Of a stretch of 64,000 nt of DNA, positions 16,385 through 25,265 are shown in pieces. Below the pieces are notes generated by a model. That model did not search any database. It was not told where the DNA came from and worked only from the letters and a program-made list of their open reading frames with translations. A program made the position numbers and the translations under genes. The stretch is from CAZUXE01 sp964624585 (GTDB lineage Bacteria > Hydrothermota > Tepidihabitantia > B3-TA06), in the NCBI GenBank assembly GCA_964624585.1, contig CAZUXE010000006.1:1-64000 (forward strand), read 5' to 3'. Each line of letters starts with the position of its first letter. The first letter of the stretch is position 1.

Positions 16385-17777
16385 TTGCGGTAAAGGTTAT
16401 AATAATTAATAATAATAACGTAAAAACCAACACTTGCGCAAGTCTTGGCAGTTTCAGTATTACCGTATGATTTTTTGAAAGATATATGGGTATGTCAATA
16501 AGCAAAAGCGCCATGGCTGTAAAGAAAAGTACCGGTGAAAAAAGCTCAACCCAGCCTCCATTAGTAAAAATTCCTTTTATATACTGGAAGGCAAGCTGAA
16601 AGCTTGAGGCACGGAAGAATATCCATGTCAAACATATCAAATGAAAAACAACTATCATACGCAGAATCCGAATGAGCCATTTACCCAAAGATACTTTAAG
16701 TTCAGGCATTACGAACTTGCGTTTTGCAAATAGAGTCATCTTTTCAAAGGCTAAATAGATTCCATTCAACGCTCCCCATGCTACAAATGTCCACGCGGCT
16801 CCATGCCATAATCCTCCCAAAAGCATAGTCAGAAAAAGATTGATATAGGTACGGAAATTCCCCTTCTGATTACCGCCCAAAAGATCAATGTAGAGATAAT
16901 CCCTAAGCCATGTGGAAAGTGATACATGCCATCGCCGCCAGAATTCAGTGATGGAGGTTGAAAAATAAGGTTGCTGAAAGTTTTCCATAAGTTCAATACC
17001 CAAAAGACGCCCTATGCCCCGAGCAATATCTGAATAACCTGCAAAATCGCCATATATTTGCAGAGCGAAGGCGTAAAGACCGGCCAATAGCAAGCCTGAT
17101 GAAGCCGTGGCAGAATTGCCAAATGCCTTTTCAACCAAAGGAGCAAGATTATCGGCAATAACTGTTTTTCGCAGATAGCCAATTAGTATTAAAGTAATAC
17201 CTGAAGCAATTTTCTCCCATGTGATAACGCGCGGTCTCTCAAGTTGAGGAAGCAACCGTGAAGCGCGTTCAATAGGACCTGCAACAAGCTGCGGGAAAAA
17301 GGAAACATAAAGCATAAAATTCAGAAAATCATTAGTCGGTTGAAACTTGCCTTTGTAGATATCAAGGGTATAAGACATAGTTTGAAAAGTGTAGAAACTA
17401 ATTCCTACCGGTAAGATTATTTGAAGAACTGGCCAATTGGCTTGAAGACCAAACATAGAAAGTAAACCTGCCGCGGAGTCGACAAAGAAATTGAAATATT
17501 TGAAGAACGCTAAAATACCCAGGTTACCGATAATTGAGAAGGCCAGAAATAATTTACGGGTTCGAGCATTAGACGAGCGATGAATAGCGCGTCCGCAAAA
17601 AAAGTCAAGTATGGAAGATATTAAAATCAGGGAGAGAAAGTGCCAATCCCACCATCCGTAAAAAACATAGGACGCAAGCAATAGGATTATATTTTGAAAA
17701 CGCATCCGGCGTACCGAATAGTAAAGAATCAACACAATTGGAAGGAATATCAGAAATTCCCATGAATTAAACAGCAT
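16350..17777 (-). CDS. MBOAT family O-acyltransferase (AlgI/DltB-like)
   Basis: A 475-aa polytopic membrane protein with the typical start SWEFLIFLPIVLILYY. It has the MBOAT core: RGIGRLLGIELMENFQQPY, then FWRRWHVSLSTWLRDYLYI (about residue 290) and the catalytic His in GGLWHGAAWTF (about 327). It passes an acyl group from a cytoplasmic donor across the membrane for transfer by the SGNH partner encoded just downstream. ATG with AAGGAA upstream, and the best -10 box in this stretch (TATAAT). The operon therefore consists of two genes, MBOAT then SGNH. Confidence 0.92.
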   Translation of the reverse strand: MLFNSWEFLIFLPIVLILYYSVRRMRFQNIILLLASYVFYGWWDWHFLSLILISSILDFFCGRAIHRSSNARTRKLFLAFSIIGNLGILAFFKYFNFFVDSAAGLLSMFGLQANWPVLQIILPVGISFYTFQTMSYTLDIYKGKFQPTNDFLNFMLYVSFFPQLVAGPIERASRLLPQLERPRVITWEKIASGITLILIGYLRKTVIADNLAPLVEKAFGNSATASSGLLLAGLYAFALQIYGDFAGYSDIARGIGRLLGIELMENFQQPYFSTSITEFWRRWHVSLSTWLRDYLYIDLLGGNQKGNFRTYINLFLTMLLGGLWHGAAWTFVAWGALNGIYLAFEKMTLFAKRKFVMPELKVSLGKWLIRILRMIVVFHLICLTWIFFRASSFQLAFQYIKGIFTNGGWVELFSPVLFFTAMALLLIDIPIYLSKNHTVILKLPRLAQVLVFTLLLLIIITFTASGKTPFIYFQF

Positions 17778-17850
17778 AGGTATTCCTTGAACTAACTTTC
17801 ACTATGAGTTTGCTGAAATTGAAAGTGATTTTTACCCTAAGCATCGTTTT

Positions 17851-17878
17851 ATTATACGTGATGGATATGTTGAATCAA
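17851..17878 (-). promoter_or_regulatory. Promoter of the MBOAT-SGNH operon
   Basis: Minus strand TTGATT (17873-17878), 16-nt spacer, perfect TATAAT (17851-17856). It lies just beyond, and partly touches, the end of the CPBP protease gene. Confidence 0.75.
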
Positions 17879-17885
17879 CTTTTTT

Positions 17886-18854
17886 CTAAAATATCGCCGC
17901 TGCTATATTTACTGCCGCATGGGCTAATACAGACGGCCATATTGAAGATGAACGAATACGAATATAGGCAAAAGCAATGCCTCCTAGAAATGTTGAAATG
18001 AAGATATTCGCCGCAAGCGGGAGATCTATTGAGGGGTTCGGGGATATTTCCACTCCAACGTGAGCAAGATGCATAAAGGCAAATATCAAGGCCTGAACAA
18101 CTACTGCCCAAAAGATACCCAAGGAATTTTCCCGCATATCAAACAACGCTTTAGACTTGTGTGTAAGACGAGGCTTACATAGCCAAGCTCTTTGTCTCAA
18201 ATTGTTTTTAGGTAATGCTTCAAAAGAATGGCTTCGGTAAGAAACGCCACGGATGTCGTTACGGATAGCGAGACTGTGTGTATTACGAAGGCTAGGGAGG
18301 ATAGTTCTGCACTGAAGATTAGGTTGGCTGATACTGCAAGCAGTATCGCCAGCAGCGTTGTTCATAACAATAGAAAAGTAGTTAAGAAGAAGTCCTCTAA
18401 AAAATAACTCTTCAGATATCGGAGTAAGCGCAGCGCCAACAAGGGCAAGAAAAGTTTCGGTCAGACCTAAAGGAAGCTCCCGTAACGCTTGTGGAACAAG
18501 TGTTGTATCCATAGCAAGAATCCAATCCCAGGAAACGGGCAAAAAGAATCTGTTAAATAACGCGAGCGCGCTTCCAGCAATTAGGCCCCCGCCAATTGAT
18601 ATAAACCACCATTTGGGTGAAAACTTTCCCAGCCCTATTTGCTTCTTAGCGCTATTTGTAATAAAAAAAACGACAATGAACAGGGCTAAAAGTTGTGCTG
18701 AAAAAGCAAGCGTCGCACCGGCAAGGCCTCTCAGTAGATGCCCAAACCTAAGTAGGACAACAAGAACAAGGAATATAATTGTCCACCGGCCGGTATTTAT
18801 GAACGGCTGTTTGAAAAACTGTGGAGGATATAAGGTTTTGTTTGTTTTATACAT
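17886..18854 (-). CDS. CPBP intramembrane metalloprotease with a ~78-aa in-frame insert
   Basis: A 322-aa CPBP (CAAX-like) membrane protease. Motif 1 EExxxR is EELFFR (about residue 148), motif 2 is FAFMHLAH (about 258) and motif 3 the late HAAVN (about 312). Between motif 1 and the helix before motif 2 the chain NYFSIVMNN is interrupted by about 78 Arg/Ser/Cys-rich, non-hydrophobic residues and then resumes with LGIFWAVVVQALI; family members pass directly between these segments. The insert's DNA holds an 8-bp palindrome (18330-18347). The insert may disrupt or decorate the enzyme. The start has no strong ribosome binding site and lies 39 nt after the patatin gene. Confidence 0.82.
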   Translation of the reverse strand: MYKTNKTLYPPQFFKQPFINTGRWTIIFLVLVVLLRFGHLLRGLAGATLAFSAQLLALFIVVFFITNSAKKQIGLGKFSPKWWFISIGGGLIAGSALALFNRFFLPVSWDWILAMDTTLVPQALRELPLGLTETFLALVGAALTPISEELFFRGLLLNYFSIVMNNAAGDTACSISQPNLQCRTILPSLRNTHSLAIRNDIRGVSYRSHSFEALPKNNLRQRAWLCKPRLTHKSKALFDMRENSLGIFWAVVVQALIFAFMHLAHVGVEISPNPSIDLPLAANIFISTFLGGIAFAYIRIRSSSIWPSVLAHAAVNIAAAIF

Positions 18855-18893
18855 ATTTCTTTTGCTAAGCGTTCTCAGAGATACGAAAAGAAA

Positions 18894-21089
18894 CTACATC
18901 CGTTCCCTAAGAGGGATACCTGCGCTTACATTAAATACAATAGTTTTACTTGAAGCAAATCCTACTGACGCCTTTAGCGGCCCAACCGGTGTGTTCAGTG
19001 AACATCCCAATCCCGCTCCCAGAAATGCGTCAATAATGCTTGCTTCCTCATCTTTACCGATAGTTTCAATATAGTAGGCCAAATCGGTAATCCACTCTAT
19101 TCTAACAGGATACCTTGGATTATCCATTAAATTAGCCAACCTGTATCCAACGAACATACGGAATTTAAGATAATCATAAACTTCAAGTTGATCTTGTTTC
19201 GCGCCATAAAGACTCTCTCCTCCCAATCTGAACTTTTCAACCCTTGGAAGGGTATCTGCGCAAAGACCAATATCAAAACCGGCTCCCAGTACCAGCCTAT
19301 TACCAAATGGGAAATAGACCTGAGTTTGTAGCCTTGTTTTCATAAACTCTTCTTCAAACGAAGGGATGGCTAAACCAAGTTTACCAGAAAAGACAAAGTT
19401 GAAGCCTCTGGTAGGTATGTAGAAATCATCAAGGGTTGAAAGCTTAAGCTTAAAGCTGGGACCTGAAATAGTCTGTAGCCATGTTGTATCTTTTGCAAAA
19501 GCTGGTAATTTAAGTACATGACGACGATGTTCATAACCCAATGTAGCATATCCGAAACGCCATAGCACACAACCAAACTCAGCATCAACTCCCCATGTCC
19601 ACATTTGATAGTTATAACGCCAAATATTTTTTTGATAGAAGGCGTGCCTTGAACCGTTACGATAAGCTTCCAAACGATACATAAAGGGAAGCCTACCTAG
19701 CCTTGCTCCTGAAAGCCCAACCCGAATATCTTTTGGCTCTCCCAACACAGCGCTTAATGATAGTTTTGCCCCTAAGCCGAAAAGGTTATTTTGAGCGACC
19801 TCTGTTCTTACAGCGAATCCATCTGTATTACAGTAATGCAGACTGAATCCGTAGAAACCGGGTTCCTTTTCCTCCAGAGTATATATAATTTGAACACTTG
19901 AATCGGCGAATTCCAGTCGATGGGAAACATGGCTGAACAAACCTGTTTCCCGCAAGCTTTCCATATCGCTAACAAGCTTTTTGAAATCAATAGTATCGCC
20001 TTCCTGCATAAGAATAAGCCCTTTTATTAAATTCTCCCTAGTTATTTTGAGTCCTTCAAAACGAATAGCTGAAACTACAGGCCTAGGACGATATCTTAAA
20101 GGGTTACGTTTCAGCACCAAGGGATGGGCATCCAATTTTTCTTTAATATCAGGCATTGCGCGCCTTGCAGCTGCTTCACCTGCAGCCACTAATTCCTTTG
20201 CGTGAGAAAAATCCGACGGCAAGAATTTATCCACATTCGGGTAAAGAACCACAGAAGCCCGCTTGCGCTGCGCCTTACGGTTAGATTCGGTAACAATGGC
20301 CGTGGTACGAGTAACTACATCAATTATGTTTCGTGCATCAGATGTCCAACGAATAACGTCTGAGGCTATTATAAAATTAGGCTTAAACTTTTCTAAAGGT
20401 TCAACGGGTAGATTCTGTACAACTCCGCCGTCAATATAGTATTTATCGCCAAGTTTAGCCGGAGAAAACACCGCTGGAATAGCAATTGAGGCGCGAATAG
20501 CCTCTGCCATACTACCTTTTTTGAACACTACCTTTTCACCCGAACTTACGTCAGCGGCAACACACCTAAACGGTATAGTCAAACTATCAAAATTGTAGTT
20601 GGCATCATATATAATTTCAGAAAACAAATCAGTTAACAAAATTTCTACGTTTTGTAAGGAAACCACCCCTGTCGGGAGTTGAGGAACAAACCATTTGTGG
20701 GACAGTTTAAGCATATTAACAGAAAGCTCCTCACGTCTTGGCAAACTCATACGGTTCTGAGGAATGCGGTCTGAGAACAATGCGTCCCAGTCAACTGTGG
20801 TTAGGATTGAATCCATATCAGCAGCGCTATAGCCTGCAGCATACATACCAGCAACAATAGACCCCATACTGGTACCTGAGATGTAGGATATTGGAATACC
20901 CTCTTCTTCAAGAACCTTTAATACACCAATATGGGCAAAACCCAGAGCAGCGCCGCCTGACAAGGCTACAGCAATTGACCATGGCTCTCGCGGCTCTGTA
21001 TCGCTAGAAACAGTATCTTTCGAAGCTTCAGGCTGAGCTTGAGCAGTAAGTGTAACTGCTAGGAGAAGCAGTACCAAAATAGGCCTCAT
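18894..21089 (-). CDS. Patatin-like phospholipase with POTRA and Omp85-type barrel (PlpD-like)
   Basis: A 731-aa protein: signal peptide (residues 1-18, ending AQA), patatin domain with the oxyanion loop SGGAALG (about residue 44), nucleophile motif GTSMG (about 71) and catalytic DGG (about 217). A POTRA-like segment follows (IRFEGLKITRENLIKGL), then a C-terminal beta-barrel of about 300 residues resembling Omp85/BamA proteins. This is the fused type V-like arrangement in which the lipase is linked to its own outer-membrane barrel. Probably acts on membrane phospholipids. The leader contains a perfect 17-bp inverted repeat, pointing to post-transcriptional or operator control. Confidence 0.92.
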   Translation of the reverse strand: MRPILVLLLLAVTLTAQAQPEASKDTVSSDTEPREPWSIAVALSGGAALGFAHIGVLKVLEEEGIPISYISGTSMGSIVAGMYAAGYSAADMDSILTTVDWDALFSDRIPQNRMSLPRREELSVNMLKLSHKWFVPQLPTGVVSLQNVEILLTDLFSEIIYDANYNFDSLTIPFRCVAADVSSGEKVVFKKGSMAEAIRASIAIPAVFSPAKLGDKYYIDGGVVQNLPVEPLEKFKPNFIIASDVIRWTSDARNIIDVVTRTTAIVTESNRKAQRKRASVVLYPNVDKFLPSDFSHAKELVAAGEAAARRAMPDIKEKLDAHPLVLKRNPLRYRPRPVVSAIRFEGLKITRENLIKGLILMQEGDTIDFKKLVSDMESLRETGLFSHVSHRLEFADSSVQIIYTLEEKEPGFYGFSLHYCNTDGFAVRTEVAQNNLFGLGAKLSLSAVLGEPKDIRVGLSGARLGRLPFMYRLEAYRNGSRHAFYQKNIWRYNYQMWTWGVDAEFGCVLWRFGYATLGYEHRRHVLKLPAFAKDTTWLQTISGPSFKLKLSTLDDFYIPTRGFNFVFSGKLGLAIPSFEEEFMKTRLQTQVYFPFGNRLVLGAGFDIGLCADTLPRVEKFRLGGESLYGAKQDQLEVYDYLKFRMFVGYRLANLMDNPRYPVRIEWITDLAYYIETIGKDEEASIIDAFLGAGLGCSLNTPVGPLKASVGFASSKTIVFNVSAGIPLRERM

Positions 21090-21109
21090 TTATTGCTCTT
21101 CCTCTTTCG

Positions 21110-21144
21110 GCTAATGAATTTTTGTGGCACAAAAATTCATTAGC
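21110..21144. repeat. Perfect 35-bp palindrome in the patatin leader
   Basis: 17-bp arms (21110-21126 and 21128-21144) around a single G. It lies within the predicted 5' leader of the patatin gene, 21 nt before the ATG, and would form a strong RNA hairpin or a symmetric protein-binding site. There is no T-tract on either strand, so it is not a standard terminator. Confidence 0.85.
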
Positions 21145-21182
21145 GACACCTGCGGCACAATCAAACAACTCTCCATAATTAC

Positions 21183-21210
21183 ATTATATCTGACTCCGTT
21201 ACAACTGCAA
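21183..21210 (-). promoter_or_regulatory. Promoter of the patatin-Omp85 gene
   Basis: Minus strand TTGCAG (21205-21210), 16-nt spacer, perfect TATAAT (21183-21188). The predicted leader of about 85 nt contains the 35-bp palindrome. Confidence 0.7.
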
Positions 21211-21284
21211 GGCTAATAAGACAAAGTTTGCATATATTCAAAACAACAGAGCTGCTTCCCAAACAGCACAATAACTCAAAGAAA

Positions 21285-21770
21285 CTACCGGACAGCGGAG
21301 AAAAACACAAAAATCCCGCCCAGAATGTAGACTGCGATGTACACAACACCAAGCCAAGGATACCACAAAAGATTGTGAAGACGACTGAGTTTACTCGGAG
21401 CAGCTTTAGCTGTTTTAGATAAAGCCGCTTCAAGCGCTCCTTGACGCCCTAAAGGTAAAAGCATCCACAGATACCCCAAAGCAACGGGAATTATTGCCAC
21501 GGTTCCTTTCAAAACTAGTTTTCCAAATGATGAACGAAGCGGACAGGCGCCGCCATTTATACGCACAATAAGAATTTGCGCGGCGGCTATTAAAAACACA
21601 CAAAACAGCAAGTCAAAGCCCCTATCAATTACTCCCTGAACCTTAGCTTTTTTTATATCCTCAGCGGTAAACTTATATGCTTGTAATCCGGCCTTCCTTA
21701 CAAAAAACTCCCATACCGAAATCCCAAACACTACCAAAAACACAACTATTGCTAACAGAAGATTTAACAT
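21285..21770 (-). CDS. Small integral membrane protein, unknown
   Basis: A 161-aa protein with about four membrane segments (residues 2-20, 52-70, 86-106, 137-157) separated by short basic loops; the stretch FTAEDIKKAKVQGVIDRGFD lies on the first loop. No family motif recognised. The ATG follows AAGGGATAG at a long spacing. A TTGAAT-N16-TATAGT match ends directly at the ATG, too close to serve the annotated start. Stands alone between the patatin gene and the DUF4097-like gene. Confidence 0.7.
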   Translation of the reverse strand: MLNLLLAIVVFLVVFGISVWEFFVRKAGLQAYKFTAEDIKKAKVQGVIDRGFDLLFCVFLIAAAQILIVRINGGACPLRSSFGKLVLKGTVAIIPVALGYLWMLLPLGRQGALEAALSKTAKAAPSKLSRLHNLLWYPWLGVVYIAVYILGGIFVFFSAVR

Positions 21771-21930
21771 ACTATATCATCTATCCCTTTTTATTCAATG
21801 CTGATTTATGCCAAAAAGTCATATTGCAAAACCACAAGAATCCGAACATTTCAGGAACGCATAGAACTTTTCTCGTTTGGAAACCCTCATTGCCAGCAAC
21901 CGGTTCTAAGTCATTCTGTAACATCCGCTA

Positions 21931-22398
21931 TCACTCAGTCAGTTTGAAAAACCACCCTATTACTTTCGCTAAACCCGAACCGGAAGATAAAGAAATTTCT
22001 CCATGCACACCGTCTATTTCCATTCTACCCGATTGGGTTTCCAAAAACAGCTGACAATCCTGCGGCACCCACACTTCAATTATTATTTCATCACCAGTAT
22101 AAAGTCGCATCCTGCGCAATAAAATCCCTAATGTTCCTTGTGTTGAAAGCTTAACTGTAACATCATCGCCTTCTTTTTCAACATCCAAATCATAAAGGTT
22201 ACCATCTGGAAAGCGAGCACGTACTAAAATTTCCGAAGAGTCGCCTTGTTCAATAAATACACGGGCAGGCTCCACTTCTAAAATAAGTTTTGCAGCTTCA
22301 CTAACCTCAAAAGAACGATACACTATCCGTTCCGCATAAGCAGCTGAAGCGAATATCCCCATCATCATTGCAACTATAATAGCATACTTAGATCCCAA
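21931..22398 (-). CDS. Secreted DUF4097-like protein, short
   Basis: A 155-aa protein with a signal peptide (residues 1-22, ending AYA). The rest resembles DUF4097-type putative adhesins that form a parallel beta structure: LILEVEPARVFIEQGDSSEILVRARF, then ETQSGRMEIDGVHGEISLSSGSG. Family members usually run on for many more such turns; this one stops soon after the first SGSG repeat with KVIGWFFKLTE, so it may be truncated. TTG start with AAGGAGAG upstream. Confidence 0.65.
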   Translation of the reverse strand: MGSKYAIIVAMMMGIFASAAYAERIVYRSFEVSEAAKLILEVEPARVFIEQGDSSEILVRARFPDGNLYDLDVEKEGDDVTVKLSTQGTLGILLRRMRLYTGDEIIIEVWVPQDCQLFLETQSGRMEIDGVHGEISLSSGSGLAKVIGWFFKLTE

Positions 22399-22447
22399 TA
22401 GCTCTCCTTTCTCAATAGTTGACGCAATTCCACTAAATTTGTTTCAT

Positions 22448-22475
22448 AAAGTAACTCCATTTATTCCGTCTTCAA
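22448..22475 (-). promoter_or_regulatory. Candidate promoter of the DUF4097-like gene
   Basis: Minus strand TTGAAG (22470-22475), 16-nt spacer, TACTTT (22448-22453), with the TTG start about 50 nt downstream. The 300 nt from 22476 to 22783 contain no gene I can support; a single GGTTACGGGTTA repeat fragment is at about 22637. Confidence 0.5.
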
Positions 22476-22783
22476 TTTAAATTGAGAAATACTACTAATA
22501 ACGGCTTATTGCCAAAATTATCTAGCTCAGCTATAAGACTGTCGAATGCAGCAATTGACAGTATTCTAATATTGTACCTTTTGTTATTCAAAAAATGTTA
22601 GAACTCTATTACGATACTACCCATAAATAAGATTGAAATCGGGTTACGGGTTAACTGTTCCTATTGTTACGTCTGCAACTTAGCCTAGCTGTAGCACCCC
22701 ACATTCTTATGATTATAGGCGTTCTCCAGTTCGATGTATCAGATAAGCTTCAACACTCACATTAGAAAGTTAAATCCCAGCCG

Positions 22784-22811
22784 TTGACTTTTCATTAAGC
22801 TCTCGTTAAAG
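22784..22811 (+). promoter_or_regulatory. Promoter predicted to give a leaderless mRNA (histidine phosphatase 1)
   Basis: TTGACT (22784-22789), 16-nt spacer, TTAAAG (22806-22811), then exactly 6 nt to the ATG at 22818. There is no ribosome binding site. Transcription starting about 7 nt after the -10 box would begin at the A of the ATG. Confidence 0.7.
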
Positions 22812-22817
22812 TTGGAA

Positions 22818-23465
22818 ATGCTGACAACCACTATTTATCTTATACGACACGGGAAATGTCAACCTAACCGTAAAAAGATATTCCGATCAAGACTAGATTA
22901 TTCCTTAAATGCAACCGGAACAAGACAGGTAAACTTACTGGCAGAAGAGTTGAAAAAAGTACAACTTCAGGCAGTATATTCAAGTCCACTTCTTCGAACA
23001 TTGCAAACGGCACATATTATATGCAAGCCACAGGGATTGGAGCCATCAATACTGGATGCATTTAACAATATGAATATCGGTTCATGGGAAGGAAAACCGC
23101 AGGTCGAAATTGCCAAGAAATACCCTGAAGAGTTCAATACATTGTATTCTCGATTCGAAGAGTTTCATATAGATGGTGCAGAAACCCTTACCGACGTACA
23201 AAAACGGGCAACGGACGCGGTTAAAAAATTAGTAATCCTACACACAGGCACCGCCTTTGCTATAGTTAGCCATCACACCGTACTCATACCTCTATTCGCA
23301 AAACTTCTGAAAATACCTGCCCCCTATTTTGGAAAATTCAATCCTGCCAATGCCTCATACACCCTATTCGAGTACACTGCAAAACAAGGTTATACACTCA
23401 AGGTATACAATCAGACAAAGCATCTTGATACAATGTCAACACCAAATTGGCTCAACGATTCGTAA
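22818..23465 (+). CDS. Histidine phosphatase family protein (phosphoglycerate mutase-like), copy 1
   Basis: A 215-aa branch-1 histidine phosphatase: IYLIRHGK with the phospho-accepting His at about residue 11, RSRLDYSLNATG, SSPLLRTLQTA (second active-site Arg), GSWEGKP, and the late His in IVSHHTVLIP. Such enzymes dephosphorylate small molecules (cobalamin precursor, phosphoglycerate, phosphoserine); the substrate cannot be assigned. I chose ATG 22818, which matches the start of the paralogue (TTIYLIRHG) and sits 6 nt after the -10 box; the TTG at 22812 is rejected. Tandem with a diverged second copy of the same length. Confidence 0.9.
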   Translation: MLTTTIYLIRHGKCQPNRKKIFRSRLDYSLNATGTRQVNLLAEELKKVQLQAVYSSPLLRTLQTAHIICKPQGLEPSILDAFNNMNIGSWEGKPQVEIAKKYPEEFNTLYSRFEEFHIDGAETLTDVQKRATDAVKKLVILHTGTAFAIVSHHTVLIPLFAKLLKIPAPYFGKFNPANASYTLFEYTAKQGYTLKVYNQTKHLDTMSTPNWLNDS

Positions 23466-23512
23466 ACGACATGTTCTGCCCACTAACCGTTAAAATATTA
23501 TTTTCCAAAGTA

Positions 23513-23540
23513 TTGACTTTATACCTGTTTAACGTTAATG
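23513..23540 (+). promoter_or_regulatory. Promoter predicted to give a leaderless mRNA (histidine phosphatase 2)
   Basis: TTGACT (23513-23518), 16-nt spacer, TTAATG (23535-23540), then 6 nt to the ATG at 23547. The layout equals that of the first phosphatase gene. An upstream in-frame ATG at 23538 lies within the -10 box and would not be transcribed. Confidence 0.7.
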
Positions 23541-23546
23541 TATTTT

Positions 23547-24179
23547 ATGCAAACAACCATTTATTTAATAAGACACGGAGAATGTGCAGGAAACAAGGAA
23601 GGATTATTTAGAGGCCGTTTCGATTTTCCCCTGAACGAAAATGGATTCATGCAAGCCAAATCGCTAACTACAGAACTGGAGGATATACTTTTTGATGCAG
23701 TTTATACAAGCCCTCTCAAACGCGCGCTGCAAACCGCCGAAGCATTGTGCCGAAATAGAAAAATAGAGGCGACAATAAACGAAGCCTTCAACAATATCTT
23801 TCTTGGAAAATGGGAAGGTAAACCTAAAAACGAAATTGCAACACTATTCCCAAATGAATTCCGTTTATGGCGTACTCAACCGGAAAAACTCAAGATGGAA
23901 GGAACGGAAACTCTAGCCGAAGTTCAGCATCGTAGTGTTAAAGAATTAGCCCTGCTAACTAAAAAACACGCAGGAAAACACTTTGCACTAGTTACTCATC
24001 GTGCAGTACTTAAACCTCTAATTGCAGGTATCTTGGGAATTTCTGAGCCTTATTTTTGGAAACTTCATCCTGAAACAGCATCTTATTCTATCATAGAACA
24101 TAGCAGTGAACGTGGCTTTTCCCTAGCTATGTTCAATCAAACTAAACACTTAAAACAATTCATTCGTGAAGATTTATAA
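23547..24179 (+). CDS. Histidine phosphatase family protein, copy 2
   Basis: A 210-aa paralogue of the preceding gene: IYLIRHGECAGN, RGRFDFPLNENG, TSPLKRALQTA, GKWEGKP, and LVTHRAVLKPL with the second catalytic His. Both end in an almost identical segment (YNQTKHL / FNQTKHL), which supports duplication. The GECAGN and EG-x-FRGRFDFPLN pattern resembles alpha-ribazole phosphatase CobC and phosphoglycerate mutase GpmB; I cannot decide between them. Each copy has its own leaderless-type promoter rather than being cotranscribed. Confidence 0.9.
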   Translation: MQTTIYLIRHGECAGNKEGLFRGRFDFPLNENGFMQAKSLTTELEDILFDAVYTSPLKRALQTAEALCRNRKIEATINEAFNNIFLGKWEGKPKNEIATLFPNEFRLWRTQPEKLKMEGTETLAEVQHRSVKELALLTKKHAGKHFALVTHRAVLKPLIAGILGISEPYFWKLHPETASYSIIEHSSERGFSLAMFNQTKHLKQFIREDL

Positions 24180-24377
24180 ACTTGGATCAATGCTAGGACT
24201 CGCCGTAAGCTATACGCAGAGCCAGGTCGAAGGAAGTATTCCCGCTTTATACGAAAACATTCAAGGTACTTAGCAACCTTAAGCCCTTGATATCGATAAT
24301 TATGATTGTTTCTGCCAAAAACAGTTTTGCCGCACTAGGATACATTTTGACAATTTCCACGAAACCAGCAAAAGACC

Positions 24378-24405
24378 TTGACGCAAGACCTTTTTTGATT
24401 AGAAT
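24378..24405 (+). promoter_or_regulatory. Promoter of the RRM protein gene
   Basis: TTGACG (24378-24383), 16-nt spacer, TAGAAT (24400-24405). The leader to the ATG at 24455 is about 45 nt and contains AAGGAG. Confidence 0.75.
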
Positions 24406-24454
24406 TACATCTGATGGTTGTCGAAAATGACAATCACGTTAAGGAGTTAGATAC

Positions 24455-24784
24455 ATGCGTTTATTCATCGGAAACCTTCCCCACTCATACAGTGAGGATA
24501 AGGTGCGCGAGATTTTCTCAGCGCACGGGGAAGTAGCCAACGTAGGGATCCCTAAGGATCGCTACACCAATAAGCCTCGTGGCTTTGCCTTTGTGGAAAT
24601 GCCGAACGACGAGGAAGCAAAAGCGGCCATCGGAGCCATCAACGGTACCGAACATGACGGTCGTGAAATCAGAGTAGAAGAAGCTCGTCCACGCGAGGAA
24701 AACAGACCCAGACGTGGCGGCGGCTACAACAGAGATCGAGGAGACCGTGGCGGCGGCGGCGGATACAACCGCGATCGTTGGTAA
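24455..24784 (+). CDS. RNA-binding protein with one RRM domain and a Gly/Arg-rich tail
   Basis: A 109-aa protein with a single RNA recognition motif: RNP2 as LFIGNL (residues 3-8), RNP1 as RGFAFVEM (about 43-50), then a Gly/Arg/Tyr-rich tail with two GGGYNRDR repeats. This is the plan of cyanobacterial and other bacterial cold-inducible RRM proteins, which bind RNA and may act as chaperones. Good AAGGAG before the ATG and a strong terminator after the gene; the high G+C and regular codon use suggest strong expression. Monocistronic. Confidence 0.95.
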   Translation: MRLFIGNLPHSYSEDKVREIFSAHGEVANVGIPKDRYTNKPRGFAFVEMPNDEEAKAAIGAINGTEHDGREIRVEEARPREENRPRRGGGYNRDRGDRGGGGGYNRDRW

Positions 24785-24847
24785 ACCCTAAAAGCTTCGG
24801 AAAGATAGCTTTCTCGTCTTTTTAAGAGTTAGTTCATCGTTACCGAT

Positions 24848-24880
24848 AAAAAGGAACCTGCTCCGGCAGGTTCCTTTTTT
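24848..24880 (+). terminator. Rho-independent terminator of the RRM gene
   Basis: Stem GGAACCTGC/GCAGGTTCC with loop TCCG, preceded by AAAAA and followed by TTTTTT. It is the clearest intrinsic terminator in the window. Confidence 0.92.
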
Positions 24881-25231
24881 GTCACTCAGAGAAAAACTAC
24901 ACCAACACTACTCATAGAAAACTGCAAAGTAAAAGGCTAATATTCCATTTGAACCTTCGACGAAACTTATTGCTCGCAATTCACAGATAATTTTGTGTTG
25001 CTACTTTGTTTTCAAAATTGTCCGTCATTGTAAGATAGCGCAAACTGACAAAGTAATCCTATCTGCAATAAAAATATCATGTAATATTTACGCTAAACTA
25101 CACATATATTTCAGAATGTGTTATCCAGCTTCCACTTAGTAACGCTTTGTGAAAAAGAGAAAGGAGAATGTATTTCGAAATTCCTAAATCCGACTAATGT
25201 ATTTGATTTCTTTTACTACAGAGGCTATTTG
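24881..25231. other. Intergenic region with no supported gene
   Basis: About 350 nt of A+T-rich sequence between the RRM terminator and the promoter of the next gene. I see no open frame with a ribosome binding site, no RNA gene and no repeat. Confidence 0.6.
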
Positions 25232-25259
25232 TTGACAAGCAATTATCTTTATGTAAGAT
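25232..25259 (+). promoter_or_regulatory. Promoter predicted to give a leaderless mRNA (312-aa secreted protein)
   Basis: TTGACA (25232-25237), 16-nt spacer, TAAGAT (25254-25259), then 6 nt to the ATG at 25266. No ribosome binding site is present. Confidence 0.75.
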
Positions 25260-25265
25260 AGCGGC

